A stretch of 64,000 bases of DNA, taken from positions 1-64,000 of the forward strand of contig BDDC01000004.1 of the NCBI GenBank assembly GCA_001662425.1, written 5' to 3'. A program made the translations under genes and the position numbers. The DNA is from Chlamydomonas sphaeroides. Its lineage: Eukaryota > Chlorophyta > Chlorophyceae > Chlamydomonadales > Chlamydomonadaceae. The notes under the pieces were generated by a model. The model did not search any database, had not been told where the DNA came from, and saw only the letters and a program-made list of their open reading frames with translations. Numbering within the stretch: position 1 is the stretch's first letter; every line of letters starts with the position of its first letter. Positions 1-13,600 of this stretch are shown here, in pieces.

Positions 1-46
1 CTCCCTCCTCCCTCCTCCCTCCTCCCTCCTCCCTCCCTCTCCCCTC
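1..46. repeat. CTCCCTC microsatellite in intron
   Basis: Tandem CTCCCTC/CTCCTCC units fill the first ~46 bases and end just before the acceptor at 55-56. It is a pyrimidine-rich tract at the 3' end of an intron of the giant gene and probably doubles as its polypyrimidine tract. The repeat may continue upstream of the window. Confidence 0.85.
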
Positions 47-56
47 TCACCGTCAG

Positions 57-1608
57 TCGGCCGCCTGCGGCTGACAAACGAGTTCAACACGCTCATCATC
101 TCGCCCTACGAGGGCCGACTTGAGGTGCGGCCGCCGCTACACCTGTGTCACTGCATCGTTCACTGGGCGTGTGGCGCGGCAGCGCCTGTTTAGTCATGCT
201 CGGGCGCTTGGCTCGTGGCGTCCGGGACGGCTGGCGGCGGCCGGGGCCGGGATGTCGCACCCGTTTGCATCTGTAACACAACCGCATGTGAAGTGACACA
301 TGCCTGACGCGTTCTTGGTATATACAGAAAGCCGCTCCTGGCGTGCCTTGCGGTGCCGCCACCTGGCCTGTCATGGACCCGCCTCGGCCCCCCATGCCAC
401 AACGCCCTTCCACACGCTGCTGCCAATGCATGCGCCCTGCCACATACCACACTCCTCGCTCCGTTCCCATTCAGGTTGACACCACCGGCAGCGGCGCCTG
501 GCGCACCGTGTGCAGGTGGGGTGCGGCCGTTGGGCTTACGGGGGGCGGCGGCGGGCAGCGGCAGTACGTCGCATACATAGGCCCATACCGCGGCCATGGA
601 CAGGTGGCACGTCAGATTCTGTCGTTGGGGCCAGTTTGGGGGCGCCGCGGCAGCGGGCCACGCAACACGGCGCACCTCGCGCCATCTTCACAAACATGGC
701 TCCTCGCAACCTGGCGCCCCTTGCTCGTGGCATGCCGTCACGTGTTCGTTCGTGTGACGGACGCCTCGCCTCATCGTCGCATGCCCCATGCATGCATCTC
801 CCCTTCCGCCGGCAGCGACAACTTCGGTGCAATGGACGCGCTGGTGGTGTGCCGCCAGGTGAGGGCAGTCCCCAGGCAATTCCAAACATATGTAGCCGCC
901 GTTCCGGGTTTGCTGGTGGCCATGCTTCATACAATGGGCCAGATTGCACTGGCAGGGAGCGGGGACACACAACGCCGGCGACGACAAGGCAGCAGCAGGG
1001 GACCCCGCGCGCGCCGGCAGCTTGCATCATCGGCCCCAACACACGCCGCCCGACAACACATGCGTGCCCTTGCCCGCCTCCCGCATGCAGCTCGGCCGCC
1101 CCACGGGTCGCACCCTTGTGGTGCGCCGCGCCTGGCGCCGATACAAGGTACGACGATTGTAATGTCTGTAGCGGTACAGCTCGCCAGAAACACAGTCCCG
1201 CCCGCTCTACCCAGCGGCGGTGCGGCGATGCGACAGCTACCGGACACTTTGTTGCCACGTGGCGAGGAACCCCTGCCAGCGAGCATCGAGCGCCCCCCTC
1301 CTGACACCCGCCGCCGCCGCCGGCTCTCCGTCAGCCGTCCGCCACTGCTGCCTTTGTTACCTCTCTCCTCCCTCGCCGCCTGGCCCCACCTCCCCACCGC
1401 CGCTCATCGCCGCAGGTCGGGCCCTGGTCCCTGGCTTCCTCCACCACCGAAGACCCCACCTGGCTCGACACAGACATCGAGGTGTCGCCCTACAACAACA
1501 TTGCCTGCAATGGCAGCGAGCCCACCCTGCTGGCCTGCCCCAGGGCGTCCCCCGACACGGCCGTCGGCTGCAGTCGCTTCCAAGCCGTGGGCGTGCGCTG
1601 TCTCGAGC
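57..1608 (+). CDS. exons of SRCR domain 1
   Basis: Five exons (57-124, 475-515, 816-858, 1091-1147, 1416-1608). They read as a scavenger receptor cysteine-rich domain: a GRLRL start, EGRLEV, WRTVC in place of the usual GxVCD, then ALVVCRQLG, and finally LLACP and a closing VRCLE. SRCR domains are small disulphide-bonded ligand-binding modules of secreted or surface proteins. The last exon carries an insertion with an N-glycosylation site (NGS) relative to animal SRCRs. The domain lies at or near the start of what is visible, so further SRCR copies may sit upstream. Confidence 0.85.
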
Positions 1609-4600
1609 GTGAGCACCGCCGCCAAACCGAGCCGCCCAGCGGGGTGCCTCATTGCAAACCGATGATACTGCAATTGATGACTCTGCACGATGATTCAGCG
1701 TGCCCTACTTTGACGCGCCTCGCCCTCCTTCCCCCTTCCTGTTGCCGCAGCAAACTTTGCGCTCCGGCTCATGAGCGGCAGTAACGACACCACCGCCGCG
1801 GCCCAGGGCCGCGTGGAGGTGTTCCTGGGCGGCATGTGTGTGGCAGCCGCGTGTGCAGAGCGATAGGGTTCATGGTGGCTCGCTCGGGGCAGCGCGCACA
1901 TGGTTGTGGCTCAAGCACGCACGGCCCAGTAACCGAGGCCGCCTCTCGCATGAATCTAGCAGGCCAGAGAACTCACTGCATAGGTCCCTTGCGCGCTCTC
2001 TCCCTCATCCCCGCAGGTACGGCGCTATCGGCAGCCTTGGCTTCTCCACCAACGAGGCCAAGGTAGGGTAGGGCAGGAGCGTCAGAGCGTACAGCCGTTG
2101 TGCAGTTTGTCCGCGATTGTGAGGTGGCGTGTGCTGAGCGCATCTGAGCCGGACCCTGAGCCGTGCATCGCAAGGTCTCCGGAGCGCCTGCCCACAGCAG
2201 CGGTAGCGGGGCGAGCAAGGTCAGCGGCATCGCACCCCCATCATCGGCGCGGTGTCGGGCGCAGCCCCCGCCCTGCCAGCGTCGTGTGATGTTGGCCCCG
2301 CCGCCCTCGCTGCCCCAGGTGGTGTGTCGCCAGCTGGGAAAGCCCACCTCGGGTGAGGAGCCGGACCTCCAGAGGCGGACCGTGTACATGTAGACAGCGG
2401 GACCGATGCTCGGTAGCTCCACAAAGGGGCGGACTGGGGCCGGGCCCGCTCCCAATGGTGTTTTGTAGGCGGCAACATGAGGCCGCAAGCCACGCGATCC
2501 GCAGGGCCTTCCGCCGTTCCGTTACTTGCTGCCTACAAAGCAACCCCCGCCGGCATGCCCGCAGGCGCCGTGGCGCTGGTGTCGTCCAACCACACCTTCG
2601 GCCAGGGCTTGAAGCTCGCGCTGCCGCGGCTCATCACGCGCCTGCGCTGCAACGGCACAGAGACGTGAGTCGCTGAGTCCTGAGGGCCACCGGGCGGTGA
2701 CCCCGGTTTGGGACCCCATGCTTGCGCGTGCGCGGTGGTGGGGGCTGAAGGGGCGGCAGGCGGCTGGGCGGGAGCGTGCGTGGCGTGAGAGCGAGCTGCG
2801 GCGAGGCAATGGGCTGTGGCGGGCTGTTCGCCTGCCCGATGCCCGCCCTCCCTCCCTCCCTCGCGCGCGCCGTCCCGCGCGCATCGCAGCACCATTGCGA
2901 GCTGCACCAGAGACTCCAAGCCCGCGGCGTCTGACGACAAGGTGGTCAACGTGGCGGTGCAGTGCTTTGAGGCGGCCTTCAGCGTGCGGCTGCAGGACGG
3001 ACCGCACCCGGCGGCTGGGCGGCTGGGTGAGCAGGTTATCACGCCACGGGGCGCGCGGCGGTATGCGCGCGCATGTGTGGCAAGGCCGCCGGGCGCCGGT
3101 ACTCGTGGTTATGACTCCTACCTACCTAGGATGAGTCTCGTGGGTGTTTAGGTGGCACATGCCTGCTTAACGGCAGCCTTGTGGCGGCAGCAGATCGAAC
3201 GCTGAAAAGAACGAAAGGCCATCCACCCATGCCGCGCGGACCTCCTATCCCGCCTTGCAGAGGTGACCATCAACGGCGTCCGCGGGGCCGTGTGCACCGA
3301 TGACTTCACAATGGTGCGTGGGGCGAGGTCAGGGGGACGGCATGAGGCGCGGATGTGGCCTTTGAATGGCGTTCGTTTGGCGTGGAGGAGCGCTGTGCTT
3401 GACATCCATGCCACCGTGCGTGGGCCAGCGGTCGCTGCCCTTGCAAGTAAAGTCAGCTCCAACCTGGTTGCCCGCTGCCTCCGCCGCCCCCAGGCCAACG
3501 TGATGGTAGTTTGCAGGCAGCTGGGGGTGCCCACGCTGCCGGAGCGGGGTGCGTACGGTGTTGGCGTTGATATCATTTCAGCATAGAATATCGATATTCA
3601 GTAACGTAGCCACCTCTGGCTACCATAATATCAATGGTATTTTGTTCTTTATTATGACATCCAACGAGTGGTAAGTAAGGCGCGTATGGCAGCTGACGCA
3701 GGCGGCGACCCCGCAGACCTCCCTATGCTGACTGTGAACCGCTTGCTGTACTGAACGCTATGTGTCCCCCCAAAATCTCTACCCATTTCATACCCCACGC
3801 ACACCTCGTCTTCACCCGCCAGCAAAGCCTGCGCAACGCCCCGCCTGCCCCCCAGGCCCAAGCTGGACCAACACCACCGTACCCGCCGGCCAGTCCCTCC
3901 TCATGGCATCGCTCAAGTGCGCCGGAGGGGAGGGCACGGTGGCCGACTGCCAGCGCTCCACCTCGCCGCCCTTCCCGGCCGCCTGCACCTCCGCCTCCGC
4001 CGCCGTCTACGTCTCGTGCTTCAACCACACGCCCATCGCGCGCACCTTCGACTCGCGGCCGCTTTGCGGCGACCCCTGGCTCTCCGGTGCCAGCGTGCGG
4101 CCAGACAACGGAAGCAGGTAATAAGGGTCATGCAGCAGGATTCGGCTACATGATTGCGAATGAAGTACCGCAATGGCTGGGGTGCGTGTGGGTCTAGTGG
4201 GTCCATGTCTGGCCTTGCCCAAACGCTCCCTCGACCTGCCCGCCATCCTCCCCCACGCAGCACCATGCTGGTCGGACGCATCGCCAGCCTCACGCCAGGC
4301 GACTCTGCACAGGTCTGTTGGGCCATGTGGCGGGGTGGGTGGCTGGGGCGCGGACGTGCCGGCCTGACGTGACACATGTACTGCAACAGCAGCGAAAGCA
4401 ACCATCAAGCAAGTCGATGCCCTTACTTCTTCACGCTTGCACCCTCACCACCCCCCTGCTGTCCAGGACGTGCTGCTGGTGTTGCACCGGCCCGACGGCG
4501 CCCTGGTGGGCCACGTGGCGTTTGGGCTCTCGGCCAGCAGCGCCTTTGAGAGCGACGCAGCCATCACCTTTGGCAACAGCGTGGAGCGGCCGCAGGCGCT

Positions 4601-7600
4601 GCTGCTGGCGGTGAGGCCTGCGGTGCAATGGGGAATGGGCGCAAGGCGCACTGGGGCATGAGATAGAGGGGACTGAACAGTGCGCTCATGCGACATGCTC
4701 CCGTGTCCACCCTGTCGACATGAGGCACCCTGTGCCCTTGCCCGTGTGCCCATGCCCTTGCGCGCCCACCTCGCTGCCCACACACAGGACACGGACGGCA
4801 ACGGCCGCGACGACCTGGTGGTCCTGTACCCCCAGGCCATCATGGTAGGAAGCTCAGCATGTCCCATGTGTTGAGGTGCTGGGGAGGAGCCGGGGGAAGC
4901 ACCATGGGGCGCGCCGCCGTGCCCACACCCATCCCAGACACATGGCCTGCCCTGCCCGGTGGCGCTCTCCACCGCCTGTTCAGGTGTCGTCATCCAGCGG
5001 CTACGACTCGTTTGCGCCGCTGACCACCTGGCTGGACCTGTCGGCCGCCCCCACCGAGGCCCACATCGACACCACCAACACCACCGCCCGGGTGCACATG
5101 TTCATCGACGTCACGGGCGACGGAGCGGCGGACATGGTGCGGAACCCGTCCTGGCTGCCGTGGGGGACTGGAGGAGGAGGGCCGAGGCGCCCAAGTGGAC
5201 CGGAGTGCCAAGCAAGGGAGCGTTGGTCGGGAGCGGGTAAAGTCGGCGACCACGCCCTGTGCTCCCGTCTGCCCCGCCTCGTGCAGGTCTTCTTCGACTC
5301 GGTGCAGCTGAAGCTGGCCTACTACCCGAGTGACGGCACGGGAGCATTCCTAGACGGTGCGGCGCTGATGGGGATCAGCGTAAGACTGGGCGGTGTGGTG
5401 TGGTGTGTTCTCCGAATGGCGTATCCCGATCCGGGGCGGTGCGCGGTCCGCTGGCCGAGCGGGGCGGCACGCGGCCCAAGGTGGAGCGTTCCTCATTATG
5501 ATCCCCACAATGACACGCGCTTACACTGGTGCTGTGCAGACACCGATGGCGACGGCATCACATGGCTCGAGCTGACCAGTGCCGTGCAGGGCGCCAGGTG
5601 GGCTGGGGTTGTCTGGAGGGTTAGGCCTGCAGCTGGGCCAGAAGGCGTCCCGATGCATGGGGCTGGACCAATGGTCGCAACAGCATGGGCGGGGCCTCTA
5701 ACTGGCAAGTGCCCAGCATGTCTTGAACGGAATGTACGACATGTCATGCATGCTTCCATGGAGGACAGCATCATGCTGAGCGTCCGTATCTACTTCCTCG
5801 ATCCCTCCCACCTCCCTCCCAGGTGCGCCTCCCTAGGCGAGGACTGCTTCCTGCTGGCCTTTGACGTCAACGCCGACGGCCTCAGCGACGTAGTGCTGGT
5901 GGGTGGTGATGGATAGTGGCAGTTTATACTGAGCCCTGGTGTCTGTCGCTCTGATCACCAAGCCGTGCGCGCGCCCGCTATCTAACGCTTGTGTCCAACG
6001 CCCGACACCTGGCCTCACTCCTTCTCACCTGCAGCCGCCGCCCTCGCCCATCGCCCCATCCGTCCCCGCCCCCAGCTCTACCTGGACCGCATCACTGCCG
6101 GGTCCGAGGAGTTCCAGACGCTGGTGGCACTGTCGCCGCCCGCGCCCCTGGACTGGTACATGGCCGCCCCCGCCACCTTCCCCCGGGGCGCGTGCATCTC
6201 GGCAACCGAGGTGCGAGGGGGAGCGAGTGGTGCGGGGGGTGGAACCAGCCACATTCCTTTGTTCACGTCGCCCCTGTTCATTCTATGTTGTTCCGAGCCC
6301 TCCTTCCCTCCCATCCTCCCGCCCCTCCAGGTGCTCCTGGCCAACTTTGTGGGCCCCCAGGGCTCCTCCGACGGCTCCGTGCCCGGCAGCGCTGTGCCCC
6401 AGGTGGCCTGCGCCTCCTCCCACGACCAGCGCCTGTATGTGGCGGGGCTGGGCGTGTGGGGTGCCATGCCCGGCCCACCCGCCTCCTGGGTGTCGGCGGC
6501 GGACGTCAACCTGGACGGCCGCGCAGACCTGGTGGTACTTACGGCGGTGAGCGGAATACAAGACGGACAAGGGCCTTGCATGCACACCTTGCTGTCGTCG
6601 CTCGCTGCCATGTCCGCCTCACGTGCGGTCACTTTCGCCTCCCCGCTTCCGTCCTCGGTTCGGCCTCCCTCTCCCAGGCTGGATCCTACTACCTGCTGTC
6701 CAGCGGCTCGGCCTTCAGCGCGCCCTTCAGCTCGGCGCAGTACGACTCGCCCTCGTCTGTGTCCATGCCCGCTGCCAACGTGCGGGACCTGGGCGAGACG
6801 GAAATGAGTGAGCGGGGGCGCGAGGGAGGCTGCGGTCCGGGCACGGTGGGGAAGGCGGGCGCGAGTGAGCTGGAGGCGGGCGGGGGTGCAAGCGGTTGGG
6901 CATAGCAGTCCAACAGGCCGGTGGCAGCAAGCAAGCAAGGCGAGAGCTACACGGCTCGACCGCTGCCCCAGCGACCCACCTCATCACCTGCCTTTCGGTG
7001 CCCCCGCCCTCTGCTGCCCCTCCGCAGCCTCGGCCGAGGTGGTGGCCAGCGCCGATGTGGTGCAGGTGGGGTTGACTACTGCGACCCAAGTGTGTACCCA
7101 CCCAGCGCACAACGCCAGCATAGCAAGCAACAACATCCAAGTAACCCGCCGCATAACCCGTCGCCATGCAGGCCGCGCCGCTGGAGCTGCGCTGTGGGCC
7201 GCCAGCACGCACGCTGGCGTTTGTCAGCAACCGCCGCCTGGACCCCTCGGCCGAGTGCCGGGGGGCCGCGGCGGACGATGACGACGATGGCGCCGCCGGC
7301 GCGGCCAGACGCGCTGTGGAGGCAGGCGCCACACACATCGTGCTGGCTGTGCTTGTGGTCTCAGAGGACGGCAGCGGAGTGGCCTTCCGCACTGAGGCGG
7401 ACCGGCTGGCGGCCGCGAACCTGGCAGAGGAGCTGCGAGCCATCAACCCGCGTGTGCGGCTGATGCTTTCGGTCGGCAACGAGGGCGGCGACGACGGCTT
7501 CGTAGCCACCCTGCTCAGCGAGCAGGCGCGCGACTTGTTCGCGCTGAGCGTTGCTACGACGGCCAAGGAGTACGACGTCAACGGCGTGGAGCTGTCGTGG

Positions 7601-10600
7601 CCGGGCCTGCCGGAGGAGATGGTGAGTAGCATAGCTAGAGGAGCACTGGCGCGTCCTGGCTACCGCTGCCTGCTACGCGAGGGATGTAGCTCAAGTGCTG
7701 AGGCCTGTCATTACTGCCACCCAACATAACCTTCCCGTCCCCCAAACCCCGCAGATCGTGGCCTTCGTGGAGCTGCTGCAGACCTGTGCGGCGCTGCTGG
7801 CCGCCACGGGCCGCTCCCTGTCGCTGGCCGTGTTCCCCAGTGAGCCCTACCTGGCCATGCCCTGGACCACGCTGGACTTCCTGCTCATGTTTAACTTCCG
7901 GGTGCGTGGGGTTTGCGCCACAGCTTTTAGATGTCGCATACTAGGAGTCGTGCACGTGGCGGGTGAGGCGTTGTCCGCACAGCTGCGCTGCATCGCCCGC
8001 TGTCGCGTGACCGATGTCGCGTGGCGAGATAGCGTGCGTCGTGCAACCCATCACACCCCCATGAGGCCAGGCGTTTGACTACACGGGGGACGAGGTGCTG
8101 GGCGCGGCGCCCTACGTGGAGGCCCCTCTGTACGACTGCCGCGAGGAGACCGGCCTCAGCATCAACACCATCGTAGATGCGGTGAGGGGAGAAAAGGAGG
8201 ACGGACGCACGGGCAGAGGAGTGAGGCAGAAAGCGGCCTCGGACATGGAGGCCATTTGGACCAAGCAACCGGCCTCCACCAGGCAGCGCGCGAGCTTGAT
8301 GTCCGGCCTCGCGAGTCTTTCCCATCCCCTGCCTGTGTACTCCCGCCGCCCGGCACCCATCAGCTCGTCGGCGGCGGCCTGCCCCCTCAGCGGCTGACGC
8401 TGGTGGTGTCGTCCCTGGGTCGGTCCTACCTGCTAGACCACGACGGCTTCGTGGCGGGCCCCGGCAGCGCGGGGCCCTGCGCGGGCCGCGAGGGGCTGCT
8501 TGACCGCGCCGAGCTGCGGCAGCTGGTGGCGCCAAGCAGCGCCCGGCTGCACGCAGAGGTGCGGTTGGGGGTGGACAGAGGGCGGGTAGGGAGGCCTGCG
8601 CAATGAGGCCTTGCCTTGCGCTAGCAGTCAAAGCCTTTGATCCCATGTTTGTCCCCACCGCCTTTTGTTACACGACCTGCCAGGCACACGCGCTGTCCGC
8701 CCACTACGGCTTGCGGCAGTGGGTGCACTACGACAGCCCACACACCGTAGCCGGCAAGGTGCGAGCAGGAGTAAACTGTGGGAGGACATCATGCATTGTG
8801 GCAGCCTCAAACGGGCTTGCCGTTTCCCAAGTCCTTCCGTACATACACACGTGTGCAATGCAGCTTGACAACCTGTGCTGCCATCACATCGGGCCATTAC
8901 GTGCAGGTCTGCTTCGCCCGGCGGCACTGCCTCGGTGGTCTGGGGCTGTGGGACGTTGACAGCGACTCGTTCGGAGAGCTGCTAGGGGCGCTGACGGCCG
9001 AGGCGCACGGAGACCCCGCGTTGTGTGCCAACAGCCGGCCGCCCACGTGCGGGGCAGGTGCGGCAGCAATGTAGAGGGCGGAGGGGCGCGTGGGTGCCAC
9101 GCACGCTTCCCTGAATGGACTTGCTCGGTCGTGATCAGCCAGCTCCATCCTCTGGCTGGGGTCCTAGCATCCCTGCCGCCCTGCCGCCCCGTACGTCCGC
9201 CCCCGCAGCCAGCGCCATGGGCAGCAGCTCGCTGGCCGCGCCTCAGCTGGTGGCGAGTCTGGAGGGGCACGAGTTCTTGCTGTACCAGGTGCGGTAAAGC
9301 GATAGATGTGATGTGTGTGGTGTAGGAGTGTGTGCACCTGCAGTAAGCAGGGCCGCATCTAGGTCAATGATGAAACCATGTCATGCTGCGCTCTCGTGCA
9401 TGCGTGGGTTGCGAGCGTGCGGGGGGCATGCCTGAGCAGACAAATCCGACCGAGCTGGGTCCATCCATGGAAAGCGCCCAGCTCGCCGAGGATCATCGAG
9501 GACATGATGCAGGCAGGGCAGATGCTCAAGAACGACGTTGTGGGCCCGGCGCCCATGACTTTGTGCCGCTACGTTGGTCCACCGCAGGTCCGCAAGTCAT
9601 GGGACCAAGCCCAAGAGCACTGCGTGGTGGGTGCCTCGCGGTTGATGCGTCATCGTGAACGTACATGTGTAGGAGAGCAAGGGGTCGCGCGTATCGGGAC
9701 AGCCACCGAGTGCGCTGCTGCTGTGCTCGCGCCGGGCTCTCCACACGCAAGCTTGTCGGTCGTACATGCTGCCCTTCTCAGGACGCGGGCGGCAACCTGG
9801 CGTCACTCTCAAGCGGCAGCGAGGCGGCTGTGGTGTACTCCATGCTGTCGGCCTGGGCTGGAGGCGGCGGCCTGGGACCCGAGGACCTGTACCGGGTCAG
9901 AGCGGGGATGGTCCGGGTGCCATTAGTGCCATGGATCGTGTTTTGGGGGCCATGCGGTGCGTGCATCGCATACTTACGAACGCTCACACGCCATAGGCAT
10001 GCGTGCGTAACGGGGAACAGGCCGCCGAGCGATGGCTGCATGTTGCACCTTCATTTCTTTCTTTGCATACATCTCTCTCTTTTCCGATTCTTCAAGTCCT
10101 TCGTTCACGCCCGCAGGCGCGTGATCTGTTTGTGTGGCTTGGCGCCACCGATACGGCCGCCGAGGGGCGCTTCGTGTGGGCTGGCGACGGCGGGGATGTG
10201 GTGTTCAGCGCCTGGGCGCCAGGCCAGCCGGACAGCAGGTGGGGATGGCTGCTGGGAGGGATGGCGAGGGAGCGAAACGGGCATGCTTGAGATTGATGGG
10301 GAAGATAGAGTAATGGCCGTTTGAGGTAAATTCTGGGCATACCTGTGCTGCAGGTTCGGCGGCGAGGACTGCGTTGCTGCTCGAGTGGAACTGGCTGGCA
10401 GGGACGGCGCGGGCCTGAGGTCCATTGTGTCTACAGCGGCGGAGTGGTACGACCTCGGATGTGAGTCGGGCTCGTCGAGAGAGCGAGCAGCCAGTGTTGG
10501 CCATGCGGTCCCTCCGTCGTCGTCGGCGGCGGCATGGGCGGGGCTCGGGATTGCTCGGCATACAGGCGAAGAGGCCACTACCGGCCCATGCGTACTGCTG

Positions 10601-13600
10601 GCGTACTAACCGCCGGTGTGTGATCGTGCTCTGCAGGCACGGTGGCGCTGCCCTTTGTTTGTAAGCGTGAGAGAACAGCAGGGAGCATCGGGTTCGGCAC
10701 GGATGGAGGCACATGCCTCATGCATACCTAACCGTCCGTGGTTGTTGTACTTACTCGAACCCCAGGCACCCGCGCCGGCCGGGCCAATGGCATGCCGGAG
10801 CCTCTTCGCTCGCCGCTGCCCACTGCCACCCTGCTGACCTTTCCGCTCGACGAGCTGGGCAGCCAGGTACGGGTGCGGTGGCAGGGCAGGGCGGAGGGTA
10901 GGGCAGGGCGGCAGGACAGAAGGCAGGGGAGGGCAGGACGGAGGGCAAAACACGGCAGCGCGGGGGGCTGACGAGGGATGCTCGCTTGCTTGCAAGCAAC
11001 GTGCACTGATCAGTCCAACCAGGCCCACGCGACATGGTTTTTGTTTTCCGGCGTCATTCGACTCCTCTGTCTGGCCCTGCGTCGCTTGCAGGCCCGTGTG
11101 ACGCACGCGCAAGCGCAGACGCTATGCCGCATGAACGGGGTGAGTGTCCATGCAGCCGTACTCGCGCATGCCGGCGACAGCGTTACCTGCGTGCGGCACC
11201 TCGCCCTGACCGCCCCCTCGCCTCTCTCCCTCCCCCTCGCCCGCCCCCCTCCAACGAACCCAATCGGTGGCATCCATCACGGGCCCAGGCCGAGCTGCCC
11301 TCCCTGACCGACCCCTACCTTGCCTCGGCTCTGGTCCGAGGGGACATCGCCGACCTGCCGCCCGTCTACTGGCTGGGACTCAAGGCATACGGTGATGGGC
11401 AGGTGCGGGCCCAAGCGGGAGCGCAACGACGAACACGAACTAGCTCTTCTGCTGCAGAAACCGCACGCCCTCGCTGCTGCCTCCTTCAGGCCTTTTGGAC
11501 GGATGGAAGCGCCACCCCGGAGAGCCCGCTGGCCTCTTGGACCGCCTCCGACTTTGGAGCTGCGGCCTGCGGTCTGTTGGTCGCGGGCAACGGGACGCGG
11601 CTGAACCTCGAGGTGCGGTGCGGCGGGATGGCGGGGTGGTTATTACGATGCGGGCGTCCGACAGGTAGCATGGAAACACGGTTTGCATGGTTGAACGAAA
11701 TGCGTCATAGGCATATGCGACCCCAACACGGCAGTTGCCGTGAGCCAATCTTGCGCCTCACCGCACTCTCCACACCCTACCTGCGCTAAAAGGCGCTCTG
11801 CTTTTCCGCAACCCTCCGTCGCGGCTCCTTCCCCACCCCATGTCCGCCCCGCAGCACGGCCTGCTCATCGGCTACTGGAACACTTCGGTTTCCTCTACCA
11901 CCGAGGCAGACGTCCTGGCGCCGCCGCCCCCGCCGCCCAGTCCTCTGCCGGAGCCGCCCAGCCCCGTCCCGCCCAACCCTTCGCGGCCGCCACCCAGCCC
12001 ACCGCCGCGCAACAACACGCCCTTTCCCCCGTGGCCGCCGTCCCTGCCGGACGCGCCCGACACTCCTACGCCCCCGGACGCGCCCTTCTATAGCCCGCCG
12101 CCGCCCTCGCCCCCGCCGCCCTCCTACCTGGCGCCCGGAGTCTACAGCAGCTACTGCGGAGAGCGGCTGCCCGTGGTGTGCGTGACGGGTGCGTGTCTGG
12201 CGTGGCTGGATGGCTCCACCTGCACCTACGTAGTCGCAGCACCGATAGTGCGTGCTGGACTTGATTATCCATTGCATCCACTGCTTGCACGCCGCCTCGC
12301 TGCACTCATTCTCGCCTTGGTCTGGCTCCGCAGACGCCCCGGCCGTGAGCCTGGACCCAGGCTTCTTCTGCTTGCAGCGCCCCAGGTGCGGCTGGCGCGC
12401 GGCTGCGAGCGCTCTAGCTTGCTTGTCGGACCTGGTCAACAGACCACGGTCTTGCTCCGCTGCAAGCCACCGTATGCCCCTACATCCTCCTCTGCCCCCA
12501 GTGGCCACGCCTTCATGGTTCCCGGCCTGCTGCTGCCAGGGCCCGATAACCCCCGCCCCGTCGCCTCGGAGCGCCCGTGCGCGGCGGCCTGCGTTGCTGA
12601 GGCGGCCTGCGTCTACTACGCCTATGTGCCGGGCTGGGTGCCGCCGGGCGCTGCCGCTGGCGCGGCCTTCACGGCGTGCTTCCTCATGGGCCAGCCGTGG
12701 CCGTCGGGGCAGGACGCTGCCTCCGCTTTCTCGCCGCTGCAGACGTGGCAAGTGGAGTCGCAGGCAGTCCGCACCTGCTTCCGAAGCGGTGCCATGTTCG
12801 CGTCCGGGGCCCGCCCGCTGCCTCCCACCATCTCAGAAGACAGGACAGCGCTGGTGCCCTCTGTGCCGCCGCGGCCTCCCCCTCTCGTGCTGAGTCCCGT
12901 GTTTGGATGGCCCTCGCCGGCCTTACCGTCGCAACCCGCCGGCTCGCCGCAGCCCTTCCGCCTGGCCTGCCGCCGCGACTCGCCCTCACCGCTGCTGGGA
13001 GCTCTGACCCTGCTGGTGTCGCAAGCCAGCGGCGCCATCGCCGATGTGGGCGCTGCCTGCAGCGGGCTGTGGCCTGGAGCGGAGCAGCGGGTGTGGGGCT
13101 CTCGGCCGCCGGACGCAAACAGCACATCCCTGCTGGTGGCGGATTGCGTGTACCAGGGCGTCCGGGCCCTGGCCGGCGCGTACGACGGAGCCGGCATCTG
13201 CTCGGTGCGTCTTGATGTGAAGTGGGAAGGGCGGGAATGAGAGGGGGGTTGGCCACAGGTACATTCAATGGGATCCGCTTCCATTTCCATTTCCATTTCC
13301 GCTGTACGGGGTCGAGGCAGTCGAGACAGCGACACGCGCACGATGTTATGTGCGAGACTCACGTCATGCTTCATTGGCGCCTGTATGAATGGAATCGAAG
13401 CGACGTGCCCGCTACCCCACCATGCGCCCGCCTGCCCCACATCGCAGCTTACCATCACGTGCGCCAACGACGTGGCTCTGCCGTTGGAGCCGTCCGGCCG
13501 CGTCTGCAACACGATCGGCACCTTCCACTTTGACTGCCCTCCCGGCATGCTGGCCGCAGCGCTGCTGGGAACCGGCATGCCTTCCGGGGTCGGCCGGCTC

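Noticed and set aside
343..1665. 440-codon + strand ORF starting with ATG
   Set aside because: Reads through three introns with clear cag/gtgcg borders; the SRCR motifs lie in several frames and need splicing.
7172..9057. An active chitinase
   Set aside because: The GH18 catalytic DxDxE is absent (NGVELSWP), so hydrolysis is not supported.
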